DNA of 64,000 nt. Origin: Limnohabitans sp. Bal53 (GTDB lineage: Bacteria > Pseudomonadota > Gammaproteobacteria > Burkholderiales > Burkholderiaceae_C). This document shows positions 26,349 to 36,647 of this stretch, piece by piece. Position 1 is the stretch's first letter, and each line of letters starts with the position of its first letter. Made by a program: the position numbers and the translations under genes. The DNA lies in NCBI RefSeq assembly GCF_003063355.1, contig NZ_NESH01000001.1:62001-126000 (forward strand), given 5' to 3'. The notes beneath the pieces were generated by a model that had not been told where the DNA came from, did no database searches, and worked only from the letters and a program-made list of their open reading frames with translations.

Positions 26349-27509
26349 ATGAAAAAATCAACCCTCTGGATCCTCTCGGCCGTGGCCGTGGCCGCACTTC
26401 TGGCAGGCGGTGCCCGCTGGATCGGCCAGCGGCAAGCAGCCCAAACACCCCAAGTCCCCACTGCCGCCGTGGAGCCCAGCATCGAGCTTGCCGCCTCTGA
26501 CGTGTTCAGCGCTCGCACACAGACCCTGAGCCTGGGCATCGCGGTCTCGGGTGCACTCAAGGCGACCCAAAGCGCCATTGTCAAAGCCCGTGTGGCCGGT
26601 GAATTGCAAGAGCTGAGCGTGCGCGAAGGCGATCGTGTGCAGGCTGGACAAGTCATCGCCCGCATCGACCCCACCGAATACCAGGCGCGCGTGCGCCAGG
26701 CGCAGCAGCAAGCCGATGCGGCCAAAGCCCAGGTGGACATTGCACAGCGACAGTTTGACAACAACCAGGCACTGGTCAACCAGGGCTTCATCTCACAAAC
26801 CGCCCTGCTCACCTCGCAGGCCAGCTTGAATGGAGCCAAGGCCACACACGCGGCCGCGCTGGCCGCGCTGGACCTGGCCAACAAATCGCTGGGCGATGCC
26901 ACGCTGCGATCGCCCCTGTCGGGCGTGGTGGCTCAGCGCCTGGCCCAGCCGGGTGAGCGGGTGGCCATCGAGGCCCGCTTGGTCGAAGTCATCAACCTCT
27001 CGGAACTGGAGCTCGAAGCAGCCCTGCCGGCCGAAGACGCCGGCCGCGTGCGGGTGGGGATGACCGCGCAGCTGCAGGTCGAAGGTGTGGACGCACCGGT
27101 CTCAGCCAAAGTCCTGCGCATCAACCCCAGCGCCCAAATGGGCAGCCGCAGCATCTTGGTCTACTTGGGCGTCAAAGGCCGCGAGGGCTTGCGTCAAGGC
27201 CAGTTTGCCCAGGGCAGCCTGGGCACACAAAGCGTGCAGGTGCTGGCCGTGCCTGTGACCAGTGTGCGCACCGACAAACCCCAGCCCTACGTGCAGGTGG
27301 TGCAAGACGGCAAAGTGGCGCACATCACGGTGCGAACCGATGTGCGCAGCGAGGGCGATCAGGAAAGCCTGGTGGCGGTGACCGGCGTCTCTGAGGGCGC
27401 ACAAGTGCTTTCAGGCAGCGTAGGTGCGGTGCGCGAAGGGGTGCTCGTGAAGTTCACGACCCCGGCCAGCCCGGCCGCTGCGGCCAACGCCATTTCCACC
27501 AAGCCATAA
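26349..27509 (+). CDS. RND efflux periplasmic adaptor (membrane fusion protein)
   Basis: The 386-residue protein begins with a membrane anchor or signal segment (LWILSAVAVAALLAGGARW). A lipoyl half-motif follows, IVKARVAGELQELSVREGDR, then a coiled-coil hairpin of about 60 residues (YQARVRQAQQQADAAKAQVD onwards) and the second lipoyl half, DATLRSPLSGVVAQRLAQPG. The rest is a beta barrel. These are the hallmarks of MexA/AcrA-like adaptors that link an inner-membrane RND pump to TolC. It is followed 13 bases later by the pump gene. Confidence 0.94.
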   Translation: MKKSTLWILSAVAVAALLAGGARWIGQRQAAQTPQVPTAAVEPSIELAASDVFSARTQTLSLGIAVSGALKATQSAIVKARVAGELQELSVREGDRVQAGQVIARIDPTEYQARVRQAQQQADAAKAQVDIAQRQFDNNQALVNQGFISQTALLTSQASLNGAKATHAAALAALDLANKSLGDATLRSPLSGVVAQRLAQPGERVAIEARLVEVINLSELELEAALPAEDAGRVRVGMTAQLQVEGVDAPVSAKVLRINPSAQMGSRSILVYLGVKGREGLRQGQFAQGSLGTQSVQVLAVPVTSVRTDKPQPYVQVVQDGKVAHITVRTDVRSEGDQESLVAVTGVSEGAQVLSGSVGAVREGVLVKFTTPASPAAAANAISTKP

Positions 27510-27522
27510 GGGAACCCTCAAC

Positions 27523-30500
27523 ATGTGGTTCACCCGCGTCAGTCTGCAAAACCCGGTTTTTGCCACCATGGTCATGTTGGCCCTGGTGGTGCTGGGCATC
27601 TTCTCTTTCCAGCGCCTCAAAGTCGACCAGTTCCCCAACATCGATTTTCCGGTGGTGGTCATCACCACCGAATACCCCGGGGCCTCGCCTGAAATCGTCG
27701 AGAGCGAAGTCTCCAAAAAAATCGAGGAAGGCGTCAACTCGATTGCCGGCATCAGCACCCTGACCTCGCGCAGCTATGAAAACCAGTCGGTTGTGGTCAT
27801 GGAGTTCCAGCTCCAAATCGATGGCCGCAAGGCGGCCGAAGATGTGCGCGAAAAAGTCGCCTCGCTGCGCCCCCTGCTGCGCTCCGAAGTCAAAGAGCCT
27901 CGCGTACTGCGTTTTGACCCGTCCAGCCGCGCCGTGTGGTCGCTGGCCGTCATCCCCGAGGGCAATCAACTCAATGCGGTGGAGCTGACCAACTGGTCCG
28001 AACAGGTGCTCAAAAAGCGCCTGGAAAACGTGCGTGGCGTGGGCTCGGTCAGTTTGGTGGGCGGCAGCAAGCGCGAGATCAACCTGTACCTGCAACCGGC
28101 CAACATGGAGGCGCTGGGCGTCACGGCCGACCAGGTGGTGAGCGCTGTGCGCAATGAAAACCAGGACCTGCCCGTGGGCGCGATCCGCTCGCTCCAACAA
28201 GAGCGCATCGTGCAAATCAGCTCCCGCATGGAGCGGCCCGAAGACTTTGGCCGCATCATCGTGGCGCGCAAAAATGGCACCCCGATTCGCCTGTCCCAAG
28301 TGGCCACGGTGCAAGACGGGGCGCAGGAGCTGGAGAACCTGGCGCTTTACAACGGCCAGCGCACCCTCTTGATGTCGGTGCAAAAGTCGCAAGACGAAAA
28401 CACCATCCAGGTGGTTGAAGGCCTGATCAAGGCCGTGACCGAGTTGCAGGGCCAGCTGCCGCCGGGCGTCAAACTCGAACCCATCACCGACGGCTCGCGG
28501 CCCATCCGCGTGTCGGTGAACAACGTGCGCCAGACCCTGATCGAGGGGGCCATCCTCACGGTGCTGATCGTGTTTTTGTTCCTCAACTCATGGCGCTCCA
28601 CCGTCATCACAGGCCTGACGCTGCCGATCTCTCTGATCGGCACCTTCATGTTCATGCAAATGTTCGGCTTTACCATCAACATGATCACGCTGATGGCACT
28701 GAGTTTGTGTGTGGGCCTCTTGATCGACGACGCGATTGTGGTGCGCGAGAACATCGTGCGCCATGTGCAAATGGGCAAAAACGCCTACCGCGCATCGATG
28801 GAGGGCACACAAGAAATTGGCCTGGCCGTGCTGGCCACCACCTTGTCCATCGTGGCGGTGTTTTTGCCCATCGGCTTCATGGAAGGGGTCATCGGCAAGT
28901 TTTTCCACGAGTTCGGCATCACCATCGTGGCGGCCGTGTTGATCTCGATGTTTGTGAGCTTCACGCTCGACCCGATGCTCTCGAGCATCTGGCATGACCC
29001 GGCCATCGACGCGCACGGCAAAAACCAAGCACCCGCCAACTGGTACGACAAAACCATTGGCCGCGTGACCGGTTGGTTTGACCGGGGCACGGAACGCTTG
29101 GCCAATGGCTACCAAGGCATCTTGCGCTGGGCGTTGGTGCACAAAAAATCCACCGTCTTTCTGGCGCTGAGCATTTTTGTGGCCAGCGTGTTCATGGTCC
29201 GTTTGCTGGGCACAGAGTTCGTTCCCAAGGCTGACTTTTCCGAGACTTCGCTCAAGTTTGAAACCCCGGTGGGCACCTCGCTCGAGGCCACCGAGGCCAA
29301 AACCCGCCAGGTCGAGGCCATCTTGCGCGACTTCCCCGAGGTGCGCTACACCCTGAGCACCATCAACACCGGCAATGCGCAAGGCAAGAACAACGTCAAC
29401 CTGTACATACGTCTGGTGGACCGCAAAAACCGCGACCGCAATGCCGACCAGATGTCGGCCGTGCTGCGCGAGCGCCTGAAAAAGGTGCCCGGCATCGCGG
29501 TCACCCACGCCGGTTTGCTCGACGCCATTGGCGGCAACAAGCAAGTGGAGTTTTCGCTGCAAGGCCCAGACCAAAAAGAGCTGGAGCGCTTAGCCCTGCT
29601 GGCGCTGGCCAAGGTGCGTGACATCCCTGGACTGGTCGATCTGGACTCCAGCGTGAAACCCAACAAGCCCGTCATTGGTATCGAGGTGCTGCGCGACGCA
29701 GCCTCCGACCTGGGCTTGGGCACGGCGCAACTGGCCGGGCCCCTGCGCACCTTGGTGGCCGGGCAAACCGTGGGCAACTGGCGCGCCCCGGACGACCAGA
29801 CCTACGACGTGAATGTGCGCTTGTCGCCCGAGGCCCGCAACAGCCCGCAAGACCTCGAACGACTGCCTTTCATGGTCTCACCCGCTGCCGATGGGAGCCC
29901 ACGCATCGTTCGCTTGGGGCAGGTGGCGCGGGTCAGCGAAACCACGGGCTCCAACCAAATCAACCGGCGCGACATGATGCGTGAGGTCGCCATCAACGCC
30001 AACGTGTTCGGGCGCTCGGCTGGCGAAGTCTCGGTTGATGTGCGCAAAGCCATGGACAGCCTGAACCTGCCACCGGGCTACCGCTACAGCTTTGGCGGCT
30101 CGACCAAGAACATGACCGAGTCCTTTGGCTATGCGTTGTCGGCCCTGGCCATGGCGGTGATCTTCATCTACATGATTTTGGCCAGCCAGTTCAAGAGCTT
30201 CCTGCAGCCCTTGGCGCTCATGACGTCCCTGCCCCTGACCTTGATCGGCGTGGTGCTGGCCCTGATGGCTTTCCGCTCCACCTTGTCGATGTTCTCCATC
30301 ATCGGCGTGATCATGCTGATGGGTTTAGTGACCAAAAACGCCATTTTGCTGGTGGACTTTGCCATCCGCGCCCGAGAGGACGGCCTGGAGCGCAGCGAGG
30401 CCTTGCTGCTGGCGGCCAAGGTGCGGCTGCGCCCCATCTTAATGACCACCTTGGCCATGATTTTTGGCATGGTGCCGCTGGCCTTTGCCCTGACCGAGGG

Positions 30501-30678
30501 CGCCGAGCAACGCGCCCCCATGGGCCAGGCGGTCATTGGCGGGGTCATCACGTCCTCGCTGCTGACCCTGGTGGTGGTGCCCGTGGTGTACTGCTACATG
30601 GACGATCTGGCCCAATGGTTGCGCACAAAAGCAGGCCTTGGCCCGGCCCGTCCGGGCCATGACACCAGCGCCCCTTAA
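27523..30678 (+). CDS. RND-family efflux permease (HAE1/AcrB-like)
   Basis: A 1051-residue inner-membrane pump with the usual duplicated layout: helix 1 at residues 10-30, a large periplasmic domain, helices 2-7 near residues 335-550, a second periplasmic domain and helices 8-12 after about 865. The proton-relay acids are in [15 protein letters not shown] and the partner lysine in [14 protein letters not shown]. Such pumps expel drugs, dyes or metabolites from the periplasm with proton energy. The substrate cannot be assigned here. It overlaps no other gene and ends 45 bases before pcm. Confidence 0.95.
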   Translation: MWFTRVSLQNPVFATMVMLALVVLGIFSFQRLKVDQFPNIDFPVVVITTEYPGASPEIVESEVSKKIEEGVNSIAGISTLTSRSYENQSVVVMEFQLQIDGRKAAEDVREKVASLRPLLRSEVKEPRVLRFDPSSRAVWSLAVIPEGNQLNAVELTNWSEQVLKKRLENVRGVGSVSLVGGSKREINLYLQPANMEALGVTADQVVSAVRNENQDLPVGAIRSLQQERIVQISSRMERPEDFGRIIVARKNGTPIRLSQVATVQDGAQELENLALYNGQRTLLMSVQKSQDENTIQVVEGLIKAVTELQGQLPPGVKLEPITDGSRPIRVSVNNVRQTLIEGAILTVLIVFLFLNSWRSTVITGLTLPISLIGTFMFMQMFGFTINMITLMALSLCVGLLIDDAIVVRENIVRHVQMGKNAYRASMEGTQEIGLAVLATTLSIVAVFLPIGFMEGVIGKFFHEFGITIVAAVLISMFVSFTLDPMLSSIWHDPAIDAHGKNQAPANWYDKTIGRVTGWFDRGTERLANGYQGILRWALVHKKSTVFLALSIFVASVFMVRLLGTEFVPKADFSETSLKFETPVGTSLEATEAKTRQVEAILRDFPEVRYTLSTINTGNAQGKNNVNLYIRLVDRKNRDRNADQMSAVLRERLKKVPGIAVTHAGLLDAIGGNKQVEFSLQGPDQKELERLALLALAKVRDIPGLVDLDSSVKPNKPVIGIEVLRDAASDLGLGTAQLAGPLRTLVAGQTVGNWRAPDDQTYDVNVRLSPEARNSPQDLERLPFMVSPAADGSPRIVRLGQVARVSETTGSNQINRRDMMREVAINANVFGRSAGEVSVDVRKAMDSLNLPPGYRYSFGGSTKNMTESFGYALSALAMAVIFIYMILASQFKSFLQPLALMTSLPLTLIGVVLALMAFRSTLSMFSIIGVIMLMGLVTKNAILLVDFAIRAREDGLERSEALLLAAKVRLRPILMTTLAMIFGMVPLAFALTEGAEQRAPMGQAVIGGVITSSLLTLVVVPVVYCYMDDLAQWLRTKAGLGPARPGHDTSAP

Positions 30679-30723
30679 AATCAGTGGATATTTGACCAAG
30701 ACCCCCGCAGGAGTAAGAAAAAC

Positions 30724-31383
30724 ATGGATCTGAACCAGGCCCGCTTCAACATGATTGAGCAGCAAATTCGTCCCTGGGAAGTGCTGGACCCGCAAGTGCT
30801 GGCCCTGCTGTCCACCGTGCGCCGCGAAGACTTTGTGCCCCTGGCGCACAAGGCCCTGGCTTTTGTGGACATGGAAATCCCGCTGGGCGCTGCGCCCAAC
30901 CAGGTCATGCTCGCCCCCCGCGTGCAGGCCCGCTTGTTGCAAGACCTGGCCGTGCAAAAAACCGACAAGGTGCTCGACATCGGCACCGGCTCGGGCTTCA
31001 TGGCCGCTTTGCTGGCCCACCAAGCCGCCAGCTTGCTGAGCCTGGAGATTGACCCGGCTTTGGCCGCCCAGGCCCAGGCTAACCTGCAAAAAGCGGGCAT
31101 CAGCAACGCGGTCGTGCGCTGCGCCGATGGCAGCCAAGGCGCAGCCGCCGACGGCACTTTTGACGCCATCGTGATCAGCGGCTCGGTCGCCGAAGTGCCT
31201 GCCGCCTTGCTGCAGCAGCTGAGCGTGGGAGGCCGTTTGGTCACCATCGTGGGCGACGAGCCCATGATGCGCGCCACGCTGATCACCCGCACCGGCACCA
31301 ACAGCTGGACCACCACCGAGCCTTGGGACAGCAACGCCGCCCGCTTGTCCGGCTTTGCCCAGCCCTCCCGCTTCAAATTCTGA
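30724..31383 (+). CDS. pcm: Protein-L-isoaspartate O-methyltransferase
   Basis: The 219-residue enzyme repairs isoaspartyl residues by methylation. The SAM-binding motif DKVLDIGTGSGFMAALLAH lies near residue 80, followed by VLALLSTVRREDFVPLAHKA-type N-terminal and QLSVGGRLVTIVGDE C-terminal family motifs. The ATG at 30724 is preceded by GGAGTAAG. It begins the pcm, rhodanese, tolC gene string that is common in Burkholderiales. Confidence 0.93.
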   Translation: MDLNQARFNMIEQQIRPWEVLDPQVLALLSTVRREDFVPLAHKALAFVDMEIPLGAAPNQVMLAPRVQARLLQDLAVQKTDKVLDIGTGSGFMAALLAHQAASLLSLEIDPALAAQAQANLQKAGISNAVVRCADGSQGAAADGTFDAIVISGSVAEVPAALLQQLSVGGRLVTIVGDEPMMRATLITRTGTNSWTTTEPWDSNAARLSGFAQPSRFKF

Positions 31384-31390
31384 GACCGCT

Positions 31391-31720
31391 ATGCAGCAAC
31401 TCTATCCCGCCCAAATCGCTGAATGGGCCAGCCAACAAGCCCAGCGTCCCGTCTTGCTCGATGTGCGTGAGGGCTGGGAAGTGCAAACCGCCAGCGCCAA
31501 GCCCGAGGCTTTGGACCTGCTGCACATGCCCATGCAAACCATCCCGGTGCGCCTGCACGAACTCGACAAAACCCGCCCGATTGCCTGCCTTTGCCACCAC
31601 GGCGGGCGCAGCATGCAAGTGGCCAACTTCTTGATGCAGCACGGCTTTGAGGTGGTCAATGTGGCCGGGGGCATTCATGCCTGGTCGGCCCAGGTAGACC
31701 CCAGCATTCCGGTCTATTAA
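31391..31720 (+). CDS. Rhodanese-like domain protein
   Basis: A single rhodanese domain of 109 residues. The opening LYPAQIAEWASQQAQRPVLL leads to VLLDVREGWE, the domain's typical entry strand. The catalytic loop is IACLCHHGGRSMQVANFL with an active-site cysteine followed by the CxxGxR-like arrangement. The protein probably moves sulfur to a thiophilic acceptor in the cytoplasm. The start is the ATG at 31391, seven bases after the pcm stop codon, so the two are likely in one transcript. Confidence 0.9.
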   Translation: MQQLYPAQIAEWASQQAQRPVLLDVREGWEVQTASAKPEALDLLHMPMQTIPVRLHELDKTRPIACLCHHGGRSMQVANFLMQHGFEVVNVAGGIHAWSAQVDPSIPVY

Positions 31721-31782
31721 GTCTGTTTGTTGAGTCAGCTTTTGGCCCCCAATGGGCCCGATATTTTTTAAAAAGACCCGCC

Positions 31783-33093
31783 ATGAAACTGCGCACCTTG
31801 CCCCTGACTTTGGCCTTGATGGCCGCCTTTGCAGGCACCGCACAAGCCCAGAGCTTGGCCACGCTCTACGAAGCGGCCAAAAGCCACGACGCCAACTTCA
31901 AGTCGGCACGCGCGCAGCACGAGGCCACACTGGCCAAGGCCGAGCAAGCCAAGGCCTTCCTGCGGCCTACAGCGGGTTTGGGGGCCAACCTCTCTGAGAC
32001 CGATTTGGAGAATCAGTCAACCAACAGAGACAGCCAATTCGGGACCCGCTCAGTCACGTTCAGCGCAAGCCAGCCGTTGTACCGCCCTGCCAACCAGGTC
32101 AGCTACGAACAAGGCATGAAGCAAGTGGCCTTGGCGCAGGCCCAGCTGAAAGTGGCCGAGCAAGAACTCATCGTGCGCCTAAGCCAGGCCTACTTTGACG
32201 TGCTGACGGCGCAGGAAGGCCTGAATTTCGTCAAAGCCCAGAAATCGGCTGTGTCCGAACAACTCGCTGCCGCCAAGCGCAACTTTGAAGTGGGCACCGC
32301 CACCATCACCGACACGCGTGAAGCACAGGCCCGCTTTGACTTGGTCACTGCCCAGGAAATCGCCGCCGACAACGATCTGCGCATCAAAAAATTGGCCCTT
32401 GACGACACCGTGGGCAAGAGCAATGTGACCCCCAAACCCCTGCTGAGCGCTGTCAACATGGATGGCCTGCAAAGCGGCAGCATCGAGTCGTGGGTGGCGC
32501 AATCGGCCCAAGACAACGGCAACCTGGCGCAGGCCCGCATTGCCCAGGAAGTGGCCCAACTTGAAATCACCAAGGCCAAAGCCGCCCTGCGCCCCACGCT
32601 CGACCTGACCGGCAGTTACGGCATGACTCGTTATCGCAACGGCGCAACATCTCAACCCAACACCAACGCCGCCACCGTTGGCTTGGCCTTCAACCTGCCG
32701 CTGTACACCGGCCAGGCCACACAAAACCGCATCAAGGAAGCCGTGGCTCTGCAAGACAAGGCCCAAAGTGACCTCGAAGCAGCCCAGCGCAACGTGGCCC
32801 AAGCCACCCGCGCCGCTTTCTTGGGCGTGCAATCGGGTCTGAGCCAAGTCAAGGCCCTGCAGGCGGCCGAAGCCTCCAGCCAAAGCGCTTTGGACGCCAA
32901 TAAACTGGGCTACCAGGTGGGTGTGCGCATCAACATCGATGTGCTCAACAGCCAAAGCCAGCTCTTCCAAACCAAGCGCGACCTGGCCAAGGCCCGCCAC
33001 GATGTGTTGGTGGGGCAGTTGCGGCTGAAGCAGGCCGCAGGGGTTTTAAAGTCGGAAGATTTGAAGGAAATCAGCCTCCTCCTACAGAAGTAA
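31783..33093 (+). CDS. tolC: TolC-family outer-membrane efflux channel
   Basis: A 436-residue protein with a signal peptide (LRTLPLTLALMAAFAGTAQA) and the two homologous helical halves of TolC. It opens SLATLYEAAKSHDANFKSAR and shows the family's YDVLTAQE-like segment, RLSQAYFDVLTAQEGLNFV. The second half contains PLYTGQATQNRIKEAVALQD. As a trimer it forms the outer-membrane tunnel for type I secretion and RND pumps. Being downstream of the RND genes, it could complete a full efflux system, though the pcm-rhodanese-tolC linkage is conserved on its own. Confidence 0.92.
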   Translation: MKLRTLPLTLALMAAFAGTAQAQSLATLYEAAKSHDANFKSARAQHEATLAKAEQAKAFLRPTAGLGANLSETDLENQSTNRDSQFGTRSVTFSASQPLYRPANQVSYEQGMKQVALAQAQLKVAEQELIVRLSQAYFDVLTAQEGLNFVKAQKSAVSEQLAAAKRNFEVGTATITDTREAQARFDLVTAQEIAADNDLRIKKLALDDTVGKSNVTPKPLLSAVNMDGLQSGSIESWVAQSAQDNGNLAQARIAQEVAQLEITKAKAALRPTLDLTGSYGMTRYRNGATSQPNTNAATVGLAFNLPLYTGQATQNRIKEAVALQDKAQSDLEAAQRNVAQATRAAFLGVQSGLSQVKALQAAEASSQSALDANKLGYQVGVRINIDVLNSQSQLFQTKRDLAKARHDVLVGQLRLKQAAGVLKSEDLKEISLLLQK

Positions 33094-33289
33094 AATCACC
33101 TACCATCATGATTTCTTTAGGACTCAAATAACATGGTGAACGCCTAGAAATGAACAGCGTCGTCAAAACTCCTTAAGAATCAAATGTGAGTTATGACGAC
33201 CACTCAATTGACTTATATGACTCACAGGGTTGGTACAGATTGATTGCGGTTTTCTTCAAACTGGAGAATCGACAATTAACCTAAAAATC

Positions 33290-33986
33290 ATGAACCCAAT
33301 CAACTTATTCATTTTTTTTCAAAGGGTTTGCGGAAATTTTCATAACAACGCCTTGTTAATGGCAAGAATAGGTGTCTTGGGAATGGCTTGCAGCATGCCC
33401 GTGTCGCGTGCAGCCTTCAATATAAGTGCGTTTTTGATGATCACAGGCTGGCTGTTGTCAGGCGGATTCAAGTACGAACTGCAACACGGTTTAACGAGGC
33501 GTTATGGAAGCCTCAACATACAAAACCGATGGGGAGCACACCTCTGTTGGTGCACGCCTGAAGGCCTGGGAATATTCGATTGAATTAATAGGTAAGTCAC
33601 CATGGCTCGGTCACGGAGTAGGCTCCTACAAAGCAAAAGCTTTGCAAAATTTTGAAAGTATCAGCGTTTGCAAGTTAGGTATCTGCGATCAACCCCACAA
33701 CCAATTCATAACGACAGTAACTGAAACAGGTGTCATTGGTATCCTTGGGCTTTTTGTTTGGATGCTATCACCATTTACCCATTTAAGAAAAGCAGCCACA
33801 AGAGGTATTGCAGACCATAAAAATTTACTCTCGCCCTTGATGGTTATTTTTTTAATCACCGCCATGTTTGATAGCAGTCTAAAGATTCAAGGACAATTAT
33901 TTTTCATGGTCATTAAGCTTGGGCTGATATCCTGCGCCGTCAAAAATAGTCAATCAGATGGGGCTTCCGCTGTTCCAATAAACTGA
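33290..33986 (+). pseudogene. O-antigen ligase (WaaL/Wzy_C), internally deleted
   Basis: An upstream frame encodes MARIGVLGMACSMPVSRAAF and FLMITGWLLSGGFKYELQ, which look like the first helices of an O-antigen ligase. A second frame from 33504 encodes SVGARLKAWEYSIELIGKSP, WLGHGVGSYKAKAL, DQPHNQFITTVTETGVIGIL and GLFVWM, the C-terminal Wzy_C region that faces the periplasm. Everything between, about 250 residues including the core loop, is missing and the two parts are in different frames. The protein that normally joins O-antigen to lipid A core is thus lost here. The sequence is also more A+T rich than its neighbours, which suggests recent arrival. Confidence 0.7.
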
Positions 33987-34715
33987 CATCCAGTCAACAA
34001 CTCCATGTCCGTAGTGAGGAAACCGTTCCCAGTTGCCTTTGGGTGGCCGCACCAAGTCAATTGGCCGGGGTTTACCATGAAAAATCACCAGCTTGGCCTC
34101 TGGTGGTGGCGACTTGGGTGGTAAAAATCGGTCCAGCACCAGTGGTTGGCGCAAATGGTATTTGAAACTGACCAACCAGTCTTGCGGCCAATACGCGATG
34201 CCGTCGACGGCGTGGTGAAGGTATTCCTGCTCGATTTTGTGTTGGGCCACCAAAGCATCGCGCTGGCTTTTCAGTTTATCGACCACATGACCCAGGCTGC
34301 CAATGTCAAAAGCAAACACGCTTGACATGGTTCTGGGTGGCAAGCTGGGGCTAGACCAAGGGGCGTTGTTGATGGCCACCAGCGGGCCGGGCACGTTAAA
34401 CAGGGGGTCTAGGCTGTCCAGAATAACGGTGTCCAGATCGATAAACAAGCAACGCCCCTGCAGGCCGTACAGGTCGCTGCTGAACACGCCAATTTTGGGC
34501 CAGGCCCCGTCGTAGTAGTGGCTGTGCTCAAGCCCGATGTCGGGAATGGGGAAGACCTCAATACCGGGCAACAGGCCTTGCGACTCGCCTGTCAGGCACA
34601 CAAATCGAAATTCGCCAGATATGTGGCGCTGGCAAGCGCGGTACAGCACGTTCACGTATTCGGCGGGATACAAGGTGCCCCACTTCATGCAAAGCACTAC
34701 TTTTGATTGATTCAT
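33954..34715 (-). CDS. Putative glycosyltransferase, 253 aa
   Basis: The N-terminal part MNQSKVVLCMKWGTLYPAEY is followed by YRACQRHISGEFRFVCLTG and GRCLFIDLDTVILDSLDPLF. The last has the DxD acid pair of nucleotide-sugar-binding GT-A enzymes. This layout is typical of LPS glycosyltransferases of unknown linkage. The end overlaps the downstream O-antigen ligase remnant by 33 bases on the opposite strand. The gene probably shares the nonulosonic acid operon upstream, since it follows the GT25 gene after four bases. Donor and acceptor sugars are unknown. Confidence 0.75.
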   Translation of the reverse strand: MNQSKVVLCMKWGTLYPAEYVNVLYRACQRHISGEFRFVCLTGESQGLLPGIEVFPIPDIGLEHSHYYDGAWPKIGVFSSDLYGLQGRCLFIDLDTVILDSLDPLFNVPGPLVAINNAPWSSPSLPPRTMSSVFAFDIGSLGHVVDKLKSQRDALVAQHKIEQEYLHHAVDGIAYWPQDWLVSFKYHLRQPLVLDRFLPPKSPPPEAKLVIFHGKPRPIDLVRPPKGNWERFPHYGHGVVDWMSVYWNSGSPI

Positions 34716-34719
34716 GGCA

Positions 34720-35490
34720 TTATTTCTTTGGAAAAAGTTGGCCTGATTGCATCAGGTAGAGCTGTTTGCGCACCAGGTCGCGCAGGCGCCTTTTGAAGGT
34801 GGGCATGCGCCGGTACCAAGGGTACTTTTTGACGCCGGCAAACCCCTGCCCTGTGATGGTGCTTTGGTTTTCGTCATTCACATGGCTGGGAAAGGGCTCA
34901 AGCCCTAAGCGGCGCAATTGGTGGCGGTGCACCCGGTCAAGCTCAAGATCGATGGGCAAAACAATGGGCAACATGGCAGGCAACAAGCGCGCTGCCGTGT
35001 CACGGGAAATCAAATACGCGCCCATGCCTGTGAGAGGCCCCATATAGGCATTGAGCGAATACCGCCCCACACGGGTTTGACACACGGGCTGTTTGGCGCG
35101 GATTTTGTTGAGGTTAAGCATGTCCCAGCTGTGGCGGTGTTGCAGTGCCTCGCCAAGAGCCGCCATAAAGTCTTCACCAAACACCACATCGTCTTCAAGG
35201 ACCAAAAGGGTGTGGCGATCTGACTGCAACAAAGCCTGCCACGACTGCAGGTGTGAGTGGTAGCAGCCGATTTCACCGGGCATGAGGTCGCGGCCTACAT
35301 GGCGCTCGAATGCGACCTGGTCTACTGTGCTGCGCAGCGTGTCCCACTGAGCCTTGCCGTCCACAGCCGACAAACGGGTATAGGCCAACCCCAAGGCGAG
35401 GAGGCGCTGTTCCATCTGTTGGCGGCGCTGAATGGACCTGTCCAGATTGATGAGGATGACCATCAAACCGGGGAAGCTGCGCTGGGTCAT
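34720..35490 (-). CDS. Glycosyltransferase family 25 (LPS biosynthesis)
   Basis: The 256-residue protein begins VILINLDRSIQRRQQMEQRL, typical of GT25, followed by LPGEIGCYHSHL-like MPGEIGCYHSHLQSWQALL, then LLVLEDDVVFGEDFM with the DxD-like acid cluster. The C-terminal NDENQSTITGQGFAGVKKYP is also seen in the family. GT25 enzymes such as the LgtB and LpsA groups add galactose or glucose to LPS. The start overlaps the neuC stop as ATGA, so they are translated together. Its presence suggests a sugar that carries or follows the nonulosonic acid. Confidence 0.85.
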   Translation of the reverse strand: MTQRSFPGLMVILINLDRSIQRRQQMEQRLLALGLAYTRLSAVDGKAQWDTLRSTVDQVAFERHVGRDLMPGEIGCYHSHLQSWQALLQSDRHTLLVLEDDVVFGEDFMAALGEALQHRHSWDMLNLNKIRAKQPVCQTRVGRYSLNAYMGPLTGMGAYLISRDTAARLLPAMLPIVLPIDLELDRVHRHQLRRLGLEPFPSHVNDENQSTITGQGFAGVKKYPWYRRMPTFKRRLRDLVRKQLYLMQSGQLFPKK

Positions 35491-36647
35491 GACACTGTCT
35501 CGGCAAAGGCTTTTTGTTGCCCTTGGTTCCAGTAGTCTGAAGTTTGCAGCACCGACACAAATTGCTCGGACGAACGCCCGCTGCCAAAGGCTTGGCTGGC
35601 CACGGCGTGGCGAGCCCAACGGGTGGTCAAAAAGTCGGCGATGGTGGCGGTGTCAAGCGCAGACGCGCTGACGATGGATGACCCACTGGCCCGCTGGTTT
35701 TGCCGCGTGCCCACATCCAGGCTGGGCAAGCCCAAAAACGGCGCCTCGCGCACGCCGGCGCTGCTGTTGCCCACCATCACCGCCGCGTTTTTCATCAGCT
35801 CGCTGAAGTAGTTAAAGCGCATGGACGGGATGAGGCGAAAACGCTCGAGGGGCAGTTGTTCGAGCACGGCAAAAATGTCTTCGGTGCCGGGGTCGTTGTT
35901 GGGGGCGATGACCACAAAACACTTGCCACTGGCTTGTAGCGCGCCAAACAAAGACTTGGCTTGGGCGCCAATGGTGTCTTGCTCGGACGTGACCGGGTGA
36001 AACACGGCGATGCCGTAGTCGTCAAACGGGATGGCGTAGCGGGCTTTGACTTCTTGGATGCTGACGCCAGACGGCCGGGCGTGGGTGTCCAGCTCGGGTG
36101 AACCGATGTTGAACACGCGCTCAGGCGATTCGCCCAGCGCCAGCACGCGGGCTTTGGCCGATTCGCTGCTGACGAAGTGGGTGGCACAGAGTTTGGTGTT
36201 GCAGTGGCGAATGCTTTCGTCGATGGTGCCGGACACCTCGCCACCTTCCACATGGGCCGAGCGGATGTAGCGCATGGCGCAGACGATGCTGGCGGCCAGC
36301 GCTTCAACACGGTCGCCGTGGATGATGACCAAGTCGGGCCGGTGTTCGTGCACAAAATCCGAAAAGCCGAGGATGGTCTTGCTGAGAATAAAGTCCAGCG
36401 CATCGCCTTCGCGCTGGTTCACAAACTCAAAAAACTCGGCACCGGCAAAGCGTTTCACTTCCAGGCGGGTTTCGCCATAGCGCTTCATCATGTGCATGCC
36501 AGTGATGAAGAAGCTGATGTGAAAGCCCGCGTCTTGAGCGGCTTTGGCCAGGGGCTCGAGCTTGCCGAAGTCAGCCCGGGTGCCGGTGACAAACAGCAGG
36601 CGTTTGCCCGTGACCGCTGTGCCGGACACGCTTGGCGCGTCGCTCAT
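35487..36647 (-). CDS. neuC: UDP-N-acetylglucosamine 2-epimerase, hydrolysing (NeuC-like)
   Basis: The 386-residue enzyme makes N-acetylmannosamine from UDP-GlcNAc in the first step of sialic acid synthesis. The N terminus RLLFVTGTRADFGKLEPLAK, the central DLVIIHGDRVEALAASIVCA and AHVEGGEVSGTIDESIRHCN (with the conserved acid and histidine groups), and NSSAGVREAPFLGLPSLDVG are all family signatures. Start and stop overlap neuB and the GT25 gene as ATGA, showing tight operon design. Whether the product is ManNAc or a modified sugar cannot be read from sequence. Confidence 0.9.
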   Translation of the reverse strand: MSDAPSVSGTAVTGKRLLFVTGTRADFGKLEPLAKAAQDAGFHISFFITGMHMMKRYGETRLEVKRFAGAEFFEFVNQREGDALDFILSKTILGFSDFVHEHRPDLVIIHGDRVEALAASIVCAMRYIRSAHVEGGEVSGTIDESIRHCNTKLCATHFVSSESAKARVLALGESPERVFNIGSPELDTHARPSGVSIQEVKARYAIPFDDYGIAVFHPVTSEQDTIGAQAKSLFGALQASGKCFVVIAPNNDPGTEDIFAVLEQLPLERFRLIPSMRFNYFSELMKNAAVMVGNSSAGVREAPFLGLPSLDVGTRQNQRASGSSIVSASALDTATIADFLTTRWARHAVASQAFGSGRSSEQFVSVLQTSDYWNQGQQKAFAETVS

